Assembly (NCBI GenBank): GCA_937925605.1
Contig: CALALV010000154.1
Location: 1 to 14,469 of the forward strand
Reading direction: 5' to 3'
DNA from: an uncultured Woeseia sp.
GTDB taxonomy: Bacteria; Pseudomonadota; Gammaproteobacteria; Steroidobacterales; Woeseiaceae
DNA length: 14,469 nucleotides
Part shown: piece by piece, positions 7,254-14,292 of the stretch
Numbering within the stretch: position 1 is the stretch's first letter
Layout of the letters: each line of letters starts with the position of its first letter
Notes under the pieces: generated by a model
What the model saw: the letters and a program-made list of their open reading frames with translations, nothing else
Told to the model about the DNA's origin: nothing
Databases searched by the model: none
Position numbers and translations under genes: made by a program

Positions 7254-7795
7254 TGGCGCTGCGCCGGGCCGCGCGCATCCTGCGCGAAGGCGGCGTCGTC
7301 GCCTACCCGACCGAGGGCGTGTACGGCTTCGGCTGCCGGCCGGACGACGCAGCGGCCGTAGCGCGCATCCTCGACATCAAGCAGCGTGACGCCGCGCAGG
7401 GCCTGCTGCTGATCGCGGACGACATAGGTCAGCTCGAGGGCTGGGTGGAGCTGCCGCCGGGCGCGCCCGACCTGCGTTCCCCGGTGGACCGGCCCGTCAC
7501 CTGGATCGTCGGCGCGACCGAGGCCGTCCCGCCCTGGATCCGCGGCCGGCACGCGGGCGTCGCCGTGCGCATCACCTCGCACCCGGTGGCCGCGGCCCTC
7601 TGCCGCACGGCCGGCCTGCCGCTCGTCTCCACGAGCGCCAACGTCGGCGGGCGACCGCCGGCGCGCAACCCGTACGTCCTGCGCCGGCTGTTCGGTTCCC
7701 TGGTCGACTGCATCGTCCCGGGCCGCTGCGGGCCCGCGGGCGGCCCGTCCGAGATCCGCGACCTGGCGAGCGGCCGGGTACTGAGGCCGGCATGA
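7253..7795 (+). CDS. tsaC: L-threonylcarbamoyladenylate synthase, TsaC/YrdC type
   Basis: TsaC makes threonylcarbamoyl-AMP from threonine, bicarbonate and ATP. This is the first step toward t6A at position 37 of tRNAs that read ANN codons. The 180-residue, single-domain protein matches the short TsaC type: VVAYPTEGVYGFGC (15-28), IKQRDAAQGLLLIA (42-55, the basic KxR substrate-binding motif), VAVRITSHP (103-111), GLPLVSTSAN (121-130) and a C-terminal PSEIRD (165-170). The usual WPGP before VT is replaced by VDRP (78-81), an oddity next to a well-kept core. The ATG overlaps the topA stop as TGATG, and its own TGA overlaps hemF's ATG (ATGA), indicating translational coupling on both sides. No Sua5-type C-terminal extension is present. 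Confidence 0.94.
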   Translation: MALRRAARILREGGVVAYPTEGVYGFGCRPDDAAAVARILDIKQRDAAQGLLLIADDIGQLEGWVELPPGAPDLRSPVDRPVTWIVGATEAVPPWIRGRHAGVAVRITSHPVAAALCRTAGLPLVSTSANVGGRPPARNPYVLRRLFGSLVDCIVPGRCGPAGGPSEIRDLASGRVLRPA

Positions 7796-8721
7796 GCGAC
7801 GATCCGATCCGCCTCGATGCCGTCGAGCAATTCCTGCGCGGACTGCAGCAGGACATCTGCACGGCGCTCGAGGACGCCGACGGCGAAGGCCGCTTCGAGC
7901 GCGACGCCTGGCGGCGGCCGGGCGGCGGCGGCGGCGAGAGCCGCGTGCTTACGGCCGGCCGCGTGTTCGAGCAGGCCGGCGTCGGTTTCTCGCACGTGTT
8001 CGGCGACGCGATGCCGCCGTCGGCGACGAAGACCCGCCCGGAGCTCGCCGGCCGCGCGTTCACGGCCATGGGCGTGTCGCTCGTGCTGCACCCGCGCAAC
8101 CCCTACGTGCCGACGACGCATGCGAACTTCCGGTTCTTCACGACCGTCGGCGACGAGCAGGCGCCGGCCTGGTGGTTCGGCGGCGGCTTCGACCTGACGC
8201 CCTACTATCCCTTCCACGAGGACGTGCTGCACTGGCACCGCACGGCGCGCGACGCCTGCGAGCCCTTCGGCGAGGATTACTACCCGCGCTACAAGGCCTG
8301 GTGCGACCAGTACTTCTTCCTGAAGCACCGCGAGGAGACGCGCGGCGTCGGCGGCCTGTTTTACGACGACCTGAACGAGCCCGGCTTCGAGGACTCGTTC
8401 GCGTTCACGCGCTCCGTCGCGGGCGCGTTCCTGCCCGCCTACCTGCCGATCGTCGCGCGTCGCAAGGAGACGGACTACGGCGAACGCGAGCGCGAGTTCC
8501 AGCTGTACCGGCGCGGACGCTACGTCGAGTTCAACCTGATCTACGACCGCGGCACGCTGTTCGGGCTGCAGTCCGGCGGCCGCACCGAGTCGATCCTGAT
8601 GTCCTTGCCACCGCGGGTGCGCTGGGAGTACAACTGGAGCCCGCCGCCCGGCTCGCCGGAGGCGGCGCTGTACAGCGAATACCTGCGCCCGCGCGACTGG
8701 CTGGGCGAGGCCGACGCCTGA
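7792..8721 (+). CDS. hemF: Oxygen-dependent coproporphyrinogen III oxidase
   Basis: HemF converts coproporphyrinogen III to protoporphyrinogen IX in haem synthesis, using O2, so it points to aerobic growth. The 309-residue protein is close to E. coli HemF in length and carries the family signatures: GGGESRVL (46-53), GVGFSHVFGD (63-72), HPRNPYVPTTHANFRFF (100-116), WWFGGGFDLTPYYPF (127-141), KHREETRGVGGLFYDD (178-193), RGRYVEFNLIYDRGTLFGL (241-259) and RVRWEYNW (275-282). His100, His110, His149 and His179 align with the metal-binding histidines of E. coli as I recall them. The ATG overlaps the tsaC stop by 4 nt, and GAGG at 7783-7786 with 5 nt spacing is a good ribosome binding site. The same tsaC-hemF proximity is known in Pseudomonas. 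Confidence 0.98.
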   Translation: MSDDPIRLDAVEQFLRGLQQDICTALEDADGEGRFERDAWRRPGGGGGESRVLTAGRVFEQAGVGFSHVFGDAMPPSATKTRPELAGRAFTAMGVSLVLHPRNPYVPTTHANFRFFTTVGDEQAPAWWFGGGFDLTPYYPFHEDVLHWHRTARDACEPFGEDYYPRYKAWCDQYFFLKHREETRGVGGLFYDDLNEPGFEDSFAFTRSVAGAFLPAYLPIVARRKETDYGEREREFQLYRRGRYVEFNLIYDRGTLFGLQSGGRTESILMSLPPRVRWEYNWSPPPGSPEAALYSEYLRPRDWLGEADA

Positions 8722-8731
8722 CGGGGGTGCA

Positions 8732-9301
8732 ATGTCCTGGATCGACGAAATCGGGGTCGACGACGCGGACGAGGAACTCGGGCGGATCTACGCCGAACTG
8801 ATCGAGAAACGCGGCAAGGTCTCGAATATCCTGAAAGCCCACAGCCTGCATCCGGCCGCGCTGCAGATCCACCTCGACCTGTACATGACGCTGATGTTCG
8901 GCCGCTCGGGGCTGTCACGTGCGGAGCGCGAGGCGATCGCCGTGGTCGTCTCGGCCAGCAACGACTGCGAATACTGCGTGCAGCATCACGTCGAGGCGCT
9001 GCGCCGCCACCTGCGCGACGAGGACACGCTGCAGACGCTCGCGGGCGCCGAGAACCTGGACGCGCTGGAGCCGCGGCTCGGCAACATCGTCATGCACGCC
9101 GAGAAGCTGACCTCGGCCCCCGGCGCGATGACCGAGAGCGACCTGCACGACCTGCGGGCCGTCGGCCTGTCCGACCGTGACATCCTCGACCTGACGCTGA
9201 TCGTCGGCTATTTCAACTTCGTCAACCGCATTGCGATGGGCCTCGGCGTCGGCTTCGACGCGGCGGAGCTGAGCGGCTACCGGGACGAGGCCGACGCCTG
9301 A
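8732..9301 (+). CDS. AhpD-like peroxidase-related protein (carboxymuconolactone decarboxylase superfamily)
   Basis: This 189-residue cytoplasmic protein belongs to the AhpD/CMD-like group often annotated as 'peroxidase-related enzyme'. The redox site is DCEYCVQHH (78-86), a CxxCxxxH motif with Cys79, Cys82 and His86. Glu67, twelve residues upstream, matches the AhpD proton-relay pattern. Helical segments rich in A, V and L surround it, as in the all-helical AhpD fold. The likely role is thiol-dependent removal of hydroperoxides, but the physiological substrate cannot be read from sequence. The ATG lies 10 nt after the hemF stop, with only a G-rich stretch as ribosome binding site, so it is probably co-transcribed with hemF. 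The final codons (EADA-stop) share 16 identical bases with the end of hemF. Confidence 0.88.
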   Translation: MSWIDEIGVDDADEELGRIYAELIEKRGKVSNILKAHSLHPAALQIHLDLYMTLMFGRSGLSRAEREAIAVVVSASNDCEYCVQHHVEALRRHLRDEDTLQTLAGAENLDALEPRLGNIVMHAEKLTSAPGAMTESDLHDLRAVGLSDRDILDLTLIVGYFNFVNRIAMGLGVGFDAAELSGYRDEADA

Positions 9302-9302
9302 G

Positions 9303-9402
9303 CGGTTCCCGCCGAACCCACCCGCCAAGCCCGGTCTGTTTGCCTGCCGACGCCGGCCCGTTCCGCCGCGCAGGCGACCCGCCAACCCCGGTTTATTTTG
9401 CC
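9303..9402 (+). repeat. Imperfect direct repeat of about 43 bp in the spacer before the protease gene
   Basis: The blocks 9303-9344 and 9358-9402 align with a few substitutions and small gaps. The best-conserved part is ACCCGCCAAGCCCGGT (from 9320) against ACCCGCCAACCCCGGT (from 9377), both followed by a T-rich stretch ending in TTTGCC. It may be a decayed local duplication. No function is evident. Confidence 0.55.
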
Positions 9403-9409
9403 GGGCAAA
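9397..9409. promoter_or_regulatory. Small dyad upstream of the protease gene
   Basis: TTTGCC (9397-9402) and GGCAAA (9404-9409) form a perfect inverted repeat around one central G, about 42 nt before the protease start. A weak TTTATT (9392-9397) / GACAAT (9415-9420) promoter pair with 17 nt spacing overlaps it, which would suit an operator. Both calls are tentative. Confidence 0.25.
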
Positions 9410-9450
9410 CGGCCGACAATGAGCGTCCGTTCGGCCCGATCCGCCTGCCC

Positions 9451-12400
9451 GTGACCGCGAGAATTTCCTTCCTGATCCTGAGCCTGTGCGCGGCCGCCGC
9501 GGCGTCCGCGGTCGAGAACGAGTTGCGCCCGGGCGGGCCGCTCGGCGCCTACGAGTTCGCCGAGGAAGACACGCAGTCGCGCAAGGTCTACATCGTGCAG
9601 CTTGCGGAGCCCGCGGCCGTCAGCTACGTCGCGGCGCAGGCGCCCGGCGTCGCCGGCAAGCCGGCAGGGCCCGCACGCTTCGACAGCCGCTCGGCGCTGG
9701 TGCAGAACTACGCGGGCAAGCTGGCCGCCGAGCAGGCGCGGGTCCTCGCGAAGGCCGGCCCCGGCGCGACGCAGCTGTACAGCTATCGCTACAGCCTGAA
9801 CGGCTTCGCCGCGGTGATGACGCCGGCGCAGGCCGGCAAGCTCGACAGCCTGCCGGAGGTCGTCAACGTCTGGGAAGACGAGATCCGGCCGCTCACGACC
9901 AACTTCAGCCCGGAGTTTCTCGAGCTGTATGACGCCGACAACGGCCTGCGCGGAGCCGAGGGCCTGGACGGCGACGGCGTCGTGATCGGCGTCATCGACA
10001 GCGGCATCGTGCCCGAGCACCCGGCGCTCGCCGACCGCCGCGAGGCGCCGCAGCCGCGGCTGTGCCGCACGACCTGGGGCGAGAACAGCCTGCTCGGCCG
10101 CTGGCTGTGCCGGCGCTTCCGCCGGCTACCGGACGTCGTGCTGTTCGAGGCGCCGGAAGACTGGAACGGCAGCTGCGAGGCCGGCCCGCAGTTCGCGGCC
10201 GACGCCTGCAACAACAAGATGATCGGCGCACGTTTCTACGTCGACGGCGCGCGCAACTCGGGACCGATCGACTCCGGCGAGATCTTCTCGGCCCGCGACG
10301 TCGACGGCCACGGCACGCACACGGCGACGACCGCCGCCGGCAACCGTGCCGACGCGTCGATCTACGGCACTTTCATGGGCCGGGTCGAGGGCATGGCACC
10401 GCGCGCGCGCATAGCGGCCTACAAGGCCTGCTGGCTGCGGCCCGGCACGACCCGCTCGAGCTGCAACACCTCCGACCTCGCGCTCGCGATCGATGACGCG
10501 GTCGCCGACGGCGTCGACATCATCAACTACTCGGTCGGCAGCTCGATGCGTGACACGACGGCGCCGGACGACGTCGCGCTGATGGCCGCAACGAAGGCCG
10601 GCGTGCTGGCGGTCGTCGCGGCCGGCAACGACGGCCCGAACCTCGCGACGCTCGGCTCGCCGGCCGGCGCGCCCTGGGTGCTGACCGCGGCCGCGTCGAG
10701 CCGCGACGGCCAGCACTCGCTCGAAGCGGTCGAGATCACTGCACCGACCTCCCTGGCCGGCAAGTACGCGGTGCGCGAGGCCGCGTTCAGCGAGCCGCTC
10801 GCCGACGCGGGGCCGATCGACGCCGAGCTGGTGCTGGCCGACGACGGCGACGACACGCTCGCGAACGGCAGCGCCGGCACGACCTTCGACGCCTGCGAGC
10901 CGCTGGTCAACGACGACGAGATCGACGGCAAGGTCGCGTTCATCCAGCGCGGCGGCTGCACCTTCGACGTCAAGGTCGAGAACGCGGAAGACGCCGGCGC
11001 CATCGCCGCGTTGATCTTCAACGTGGCGGGCGACCCGATCGTCATGACCGGCAGCAACGAGTCCGGCATCCCGGCACTGATGATCGGCCAGGCCGACGGC
11101 AACCGCATCCTCGCGGAACTGGACGACAACAAGGCCGTGCAGATCGTGCTCGACAAGTCGCTGTTCCTCACCGTCGAGGACAGCGGCAACGTGATGGGCG
11201 GCTTCTCGTCGCGCGGCCCGGCGCCGATCCAGGACGTGCTGAAGCCGGACGTCACGGCGCCCGGCATCAACATCCTCGCCGGCTTCACGCCGGACGCGGC
11301 GAACTCGGTGCAGGGCGAGAACTACGCGTTCCTGACCGGCACCTCGATGTCGACGCCGCACGTCGCGGGCGTCGCGGCGCTCTTGAAGCAGGCGCACCCG
11401 GACTGGTCGCCGGCCGCGCTCAAGTCGGCGCTCATGACGACGGCCTACCAGGAAGTCGACAAGGAGGACGGCGCGACGCCGGCCAACCCGTTCGACTTCG
11501 GCGCCGGCCACATCGCCCCGAACTCGGCCAACCGCCCGGGGCTGGTCTATGACGCGAGCGCCGACGACTACGACGCGTTCGCCTGCGGCATCGACTCGCC
11601 CGGCGTCGATACCGTGCGCTGCGACGAGCTGGAAGCTGCGGGCCGCAGCTTCGCACCGACGGCCTTCAACCAGCCGTCGATCGCGGTGGCCCGGCTGACC
11701 GCGAGCGCCACGGTCAACCGCCGGGTCACGAACGTCGGCGAGGACACGGCGGCCTATAGCGCGAACGTCGTGGCGCCGCCCGGCATCCTGGTCCGGGTGG
11801 AGCCTGCGAGCCTGTCGCTCGCGCCCGGCGAGTCGGCCGAATTCACGGTCACGTTCGACTACGACAGCGGGCCGCTCGACACCTGGCGCTTCGGCTCGCT
11901 GACCTGGACCTCGGACGAGCACAGCGTACGCAGCCCGCTCGCCGTGCGGCCGGCCTCGCTGGTCGCGCCGGCCGAGGTCGTAGGCGCCGGCAGCGACGGC
12001 ACGCTCGTCTTCCCCGTGACCTTCGGCTACGACGGCAGCTACGAGGCCCGCGTGCACGGCCTGCGGCCGCCGCTGGTCGTGCGCGGGCAGGTCGCGCAGG
12101 ACGCGGACAAAACCTTCGAACTGGCCGACTCGGGCAGCGGCGCGACCGCCCACACCTACGCGGTGCCGGCCGACCAGGCCTACCTGCGCTTCGCGCTGTT
12201 CGACTCGCTGACCGACGGCCAGGACGACCTCGACCTGTACGTCTACTACTGCCCGGACAACGTCAACTGCACGCGCATCGGCGAGAGCGGCGGCGAGACC
12301 TCGCGCGAGGAGTTCAACGTGCTCGTGCCCGGCGCCGGCACCTACGTCGTGTTCGTGCACGGCTTCGAGACCGACAACGTCGCCGGCGGTCCCGGCGCGG

Positions 12401-12609
12401 TCTACGACATCGTCGCCTGGCAGTTCGGCCTGAACGACGATCCGGGCAACATGAGCGTCAGCGCGCCGGCCGTCGCCACGGCCGGCGAGACCAGTGACCT
12501 GACCGTGACCTGGACCGGCCTCGACACGGGGACGATCTGGCTCGGCGGCATCTCGCACACGACGCCGTCCGGCCTGATCGGCATCACGGTAGTGGACATC
12601 GTCAACTGA
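9451..12609 (+). CDS. Secreted S8 family (subtilisin-like) serine protease with PA insert
   Basis: This is a predicted exported protease of 1052 residues. From the GTG at 9451 it has a short signal peptide (MTARISFLILSLCAAAAASA), then an inhibitor-I9-like propeptide (about 45-150). The S8 catalytic domain follows, with Asp183 in VIDSGI, His287 in DGHGTH, oxyanion Asn393 in AAGND and Ser632 in LTGTSMSTPHVAG. A protease-associated (PA) insert (about 465-570, with KVAFIQRGGCTFDVK) interrupts the catalytic domain, as in plant-type subtilases. After it come an Fn3-like domain (about 743-833, RRVTNVGEDTAAY) and a pre-peptidase-C-like beta domain (about 888-991). All catalytic residues are intact. 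No C-terminal anchor is visible, so it is probably released. A longer in-frame TTG start (9340) lacks a signal sequence at its N-terminus. No good ribosome binding site precedes 9451, so the start is moderately sure. Confidence 0.93.
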   Translation: MTARISFLILSLCAAAAASAVENELRPGGPLGAYEFAEEDTQSRKVYIVQLAEPAAVSYVAAQAPGVAGKPAGPARFDSRSALVQNYAGKLAAEQARVLAKAGPGATQLYSYRYSLNGFAAVMTPAQAGKLDSLPEVVNVWEDEIRPLTTNFSPEFLELYDADNGLRGAEGLDGDGVVIGVIDSGIVPEHPALADRREAPQPRLCRTTWGENSLLGRWLCRRFRRLPDVVLFEAPEDWNGSCEAGPQFAADACNNKMIGARFYVDGARNSGPIDSGEIFSARDVDGHGTHTATTAAGNRADASIYGTFMGRVEGMAPRARIAAYKACWLRPGTTRSSCNTSDLALAIDDAVADGVDIINYSVGSSMRDTTAPDDVALMAATKAGVLAVVAAGNDGPNLATLGSPAGAPWVLTAAASSRDGQHSLEAVEITAPTSLAGKYAVREAAFSEPLADAGPIDAELVLADDGDDTLANGSAGTTFDACEPLVNDDEIDGKVAFIQRGGCTFDVKVENAEDAGAIAALIFNVAGDPIVMTGSNESGIPALMIGQADGNRILAELDDNKAVQIVLDKSLFLTVEDSGNVMGGFSSRGPAPIQDVLKPDVTAPGINILAGFTPDAANSVQGENYAFLTGTSMSTPHVAGVAALLKQAHPDWSPAALKSALMTTAYQEVDKEDGATPANPFDFGAGHIAPNSANRPGLVYDASADDYDAFACGIDSPGVDTVRCDELEAAGRSFAPTAFNQPSIAVARLTASATVNRRVTNVGEDTAAYSANVVAPPGILVRVEPASLSLAPGESAEFTVTFDYDSGPLDTWRFGSLTWTSDEHSVRSPLAVRPASLVAPAEVVGAGSDGTLVFPVTFGYDGSYEARVHGLRPPLVVRGQVAQDADKTFELADSGSGATAHTYAVPADQAYLRFALFDSLTDGQDDLDLYVYYCPDNVNCTRIGESGGETSREEFNVLVPGAGTYVVFVHGFETDNVAGGPGAVYDIVAWQFGLNDDPGNMSVSAPAVATAGETSDLTVTWTGLDTGTIWLGGISHTTPSGLIGITVVDIVN

Positions 12610-13544
12610 TGACGGCCCCGGCGCGCCTCGCGGGCCTCCTGTGCCCGGTCGTCACGCCGTTTCGCCCGGACCTGTCGCCCGACCCGAAGCTGCTCGCGGC
12701 CCGCTGCCGCTGGCTGCTGTCGCAGGGCAGCGGCCTCGCGGTCTTCGGCACCAACAGCGAGGCGAACTCGATGTCGGTCGACGAGAAGATCGCGCTGCTC
12801 GAGTACCTCGTCGACGACGGCATCGACCCGACCCGGCTGATGCCGGGCACCGGCTGCTGCGCGCTGCCCGATACGGTGCGGCTGACCGCCGCAGCCGTGC
12901 GGCTCGGCTGCGCCGGGGTCCTTGTGCTGCCACCGTTCTACTACAAGGGCGTCAGCGACAACGGGCTGTACGCGAGCTTCGCCGAGGTGATCGAGCGCGT
13001 CGGCGACGCGCGGCTGCGCATCTACCTGTACCACATTCCCCCGGTGGCCGGCGTCGGCATCGGCCCGGCGCTGGTCGAGCGCCTGGTCTCGAGCTGGCCC
13101 GGGACCGTGGTCGGCATCAAGGACAGCTCCGGCGACTGGGACAACACCCGGGCCATGCTCGAGCGCGGCTGGGACGACTTCCGCGTGTTCGTCGGCAGCG
13201 AGACCTTCCTGCTCGCGAACCTGCGCTCAGGCGGCGCCGGCTGTATCTCGGCGACGGCGAACGTCAACCCGGCACCGATCGCCCGACTCTGCGCCGAATG
13301 GCAGGCCGACGACGCCGAGGCGCAGCAGCGACGGCTCGACGCGGTCCGCGCCGTCGTGCAGCGCCAGCTGATGATCCCGGCACTGAAAGCCGTGATCGCG
13401 CACTACGCCGACAACCCGGAATGGCGGCGCGTCCGACCGCCGCTCGAGGAACTCGAGCATGCGGCCGCCGGCGAGCTGGTCGCGGCACTCGAGGATCTCG
13501 GCTTCGCGATGCCCGGCCTCGCCCCGGCCGAGAGCCGCCGCTAG
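12609..13544 (+). CDS. Dihydrodipicolinate synthase (DapA) superfamily aldolase/lyase
   Basis: This 311-residue protein has the DapA/N-acetylneuraminate-lyase TIM-barrel pattern, in which a lysine forms a Schiff base with a keto-acid such as pyruvate. The Schiff-base lysine is Lys171 in VVGIKDSSGD (167-176), and Tyr141 in IYLYHIP (138-144) is the proton-shuttling tyrosine. In place of the usual GTTGE loop there is GTNSEANS (47-54). Together with LPPFYYKGVSDNGLY (107-121), this argues against true DapA and for another member of the superfamily acting on a different keto-acid. The substrate is unknown. The ATG overlaps the protease TGA (TGATG), so translation is probably coupled, an unexpected pairing. 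The gene ends head-on with tag. Confidence 0.88.
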   Translation: MTAPARLAGLLCPVVTPFRPDLSPDPKLLAARCRWLLSQGSGLAVFGTNSEANSMSVDEKIALLEYLVDDGIDPTRLMPGTGCCALPDTVRLTAAAVRLGCAGVLVLPPFYYKGVSDNGLYASFAEVIERVGDARLRIYLYHIPPVAGVGIGPALVERLVSSWPGTVVGIKDSSGDWDNTRAMLERGWDDFRVFVGSETFLLANLRSGGAGCISATANVNPAPIARLCAEWQADDAEAQQRRLDAVRAVVQRQLMIPALKAVIAHYADNPEWRRVRPPLEELEHAAAGELVAALEDLGFAMPGLAPAESRR

Positions 13545-14134
13545 ACCTGCCGGCCCAGCGCGACGATCTCACGGTAGCGGAAGCAAGCGGTGAGGTGGTC
13601 GTTCACCAGGCCGGTCGCCTGCATGTGCGCGTACATGATCGTGCTGCCGACGAAGCGGAAGCCTCGCTTCTTCAGGTCCTTGCTGAGCGCATCCGACTCC
13701 GCCGACGTGGCGGGGACGTCGGCGTCGCGGCGGCAGCGGTTCTGTTTCGGCTTGCCGCCGACGAAGCGCCAGATGTAGTTCGAGAAGCCGTCGAACTCCT
13801 CCTGCACGTCGAGAAAACAACGCGCGTTCGCGACCGCCGAACGCACCTTCAGGCGGTTGCGCACGATGCCCGGGTCCTGCAGCAGCTTTTCGATGCGCGC
13901 GTCGCTGAAGCGCGCGACCTTCTCGGGGTCGAAGTCGGCGAAGGCGCGCCGGTAACCGGCGCGCTTGTTCAGGATCGTGGACCAGCTCAGGCCCGCCTGT
14001 GCGCCTTCCAGCACCAGGAATTCGTATTGCTTCCGGTCGTCGGTGACCGGCACACCCCACTCGCTGTCGTGGTAGTCGATGTAAGCGTCGTTGAAGCCTT
14101 CGCACCAGGTACAGCGTTTCTTCGGACGCGGCAT
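13541..14134 (-). CDS. tag: DNA-3-methyladenine glycosylase I
   Basis: Tag excises 3-methyladenine from alkylated DNA, starting base-excision repair. The 197-residue protein aligns well with E. coli Tag as remembered: RCTWCEG (7-13), YIDYHDSEWGVP (18-29), LEGAQAGLSW (42-51, including the substrate-recognition Glu43), DALSKDLKKRGFRFVGSTI, and GLVNDHLTAC (175-184). The zinc-snap residues Cys8, His22, His180 and Cys184 are all present, as is the helix-hairpin-helix core. I chose the ATG at 14134, which has GGGAG (14145-14141) 6 nt upstream. A longer in-frame start at 14236 would add a low-complexity N-terminus and overlap the terminator region. The gene is transcribed toward the DapA-like gene, and the two stop codons overlap. 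Confidence 0.96.
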   Translation of the reverse strand: MPRPKKRCTWCEGFNDAYIDYHDSEWGVPVTDDRKQYEFLVLEGAQAGLSWSTILNKRAGYRRAFADFDPEKVARFSDARIEKLLQDPGIVRNRLKVRSAVANARCFLDVQEEFDGFSNYIWRFVGGKPKQNRCRRDADVPATSAESDALSKDLKKRGFRFVGSTIMYAHMQATGLVNDHLTACFRYREIVALGRQV

Positions 14135-14234
14135 GGCGTTCTCCCGCTCGGTCCTTGCAGAGACTAGCAGTCCGCGGGCGGTCGCGGGAGCGGCGAAACG
14201 GGACCCCGCGCGGACATTCGCGCCGGCGACAGGC

Positions 14235-14261
14235 AAAAAAAGCCCGCGGTTTCCCGCGGGC
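14235..14261 (-). terminator. Strong intrinsic terminator after the EGKCG-repeat gene
   Basis: On the minus strand, GCCCGCGG (14261-14254) pairs over 8 bp with CCGCGGGC (14249-14242) around a GAAA tetraloop. Seven T residues (14241-14235) follow. It starts about 30 nt after the stop codon of the EGKCG-repeat gene and should end that transcript before tag. Confidence 0.93.
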
Positions 14262-14292
14262 TCTCGTTGCGGCTACAGCCGTGGACGGTCAA

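Noticed and set aside
6959..7582. Minus-strand frame with a polyphenylalanine run that looks like a membrane segment
   Set aside because: The Phe run is only the complement of the AAG/AAA lysine codons of the TopA tail.
9340..9450. In-frame upstream extension of the protease gene from a TTG
   Set aside because: It would bury the signal peptide behind 37 Pro-rich residues and cross the repeat and dyad spacer. GTG 9451 gives a proper signal sequence.
10126..12558. Very long open frame antisense to the protease gene
   Set aside because: It is an artefact of high-GC codon usage. The Arg/Val/Ala/Asp-rich protein has no domain, while the plus strand has a complete S8 protease.
14135..14236. Longer start for tag
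   Set aside because: The ATG at 14134 has a well-spaced GGGAG and the family's N-terminus. The extension is low complexity and would begin within the terminator's trailing bases.
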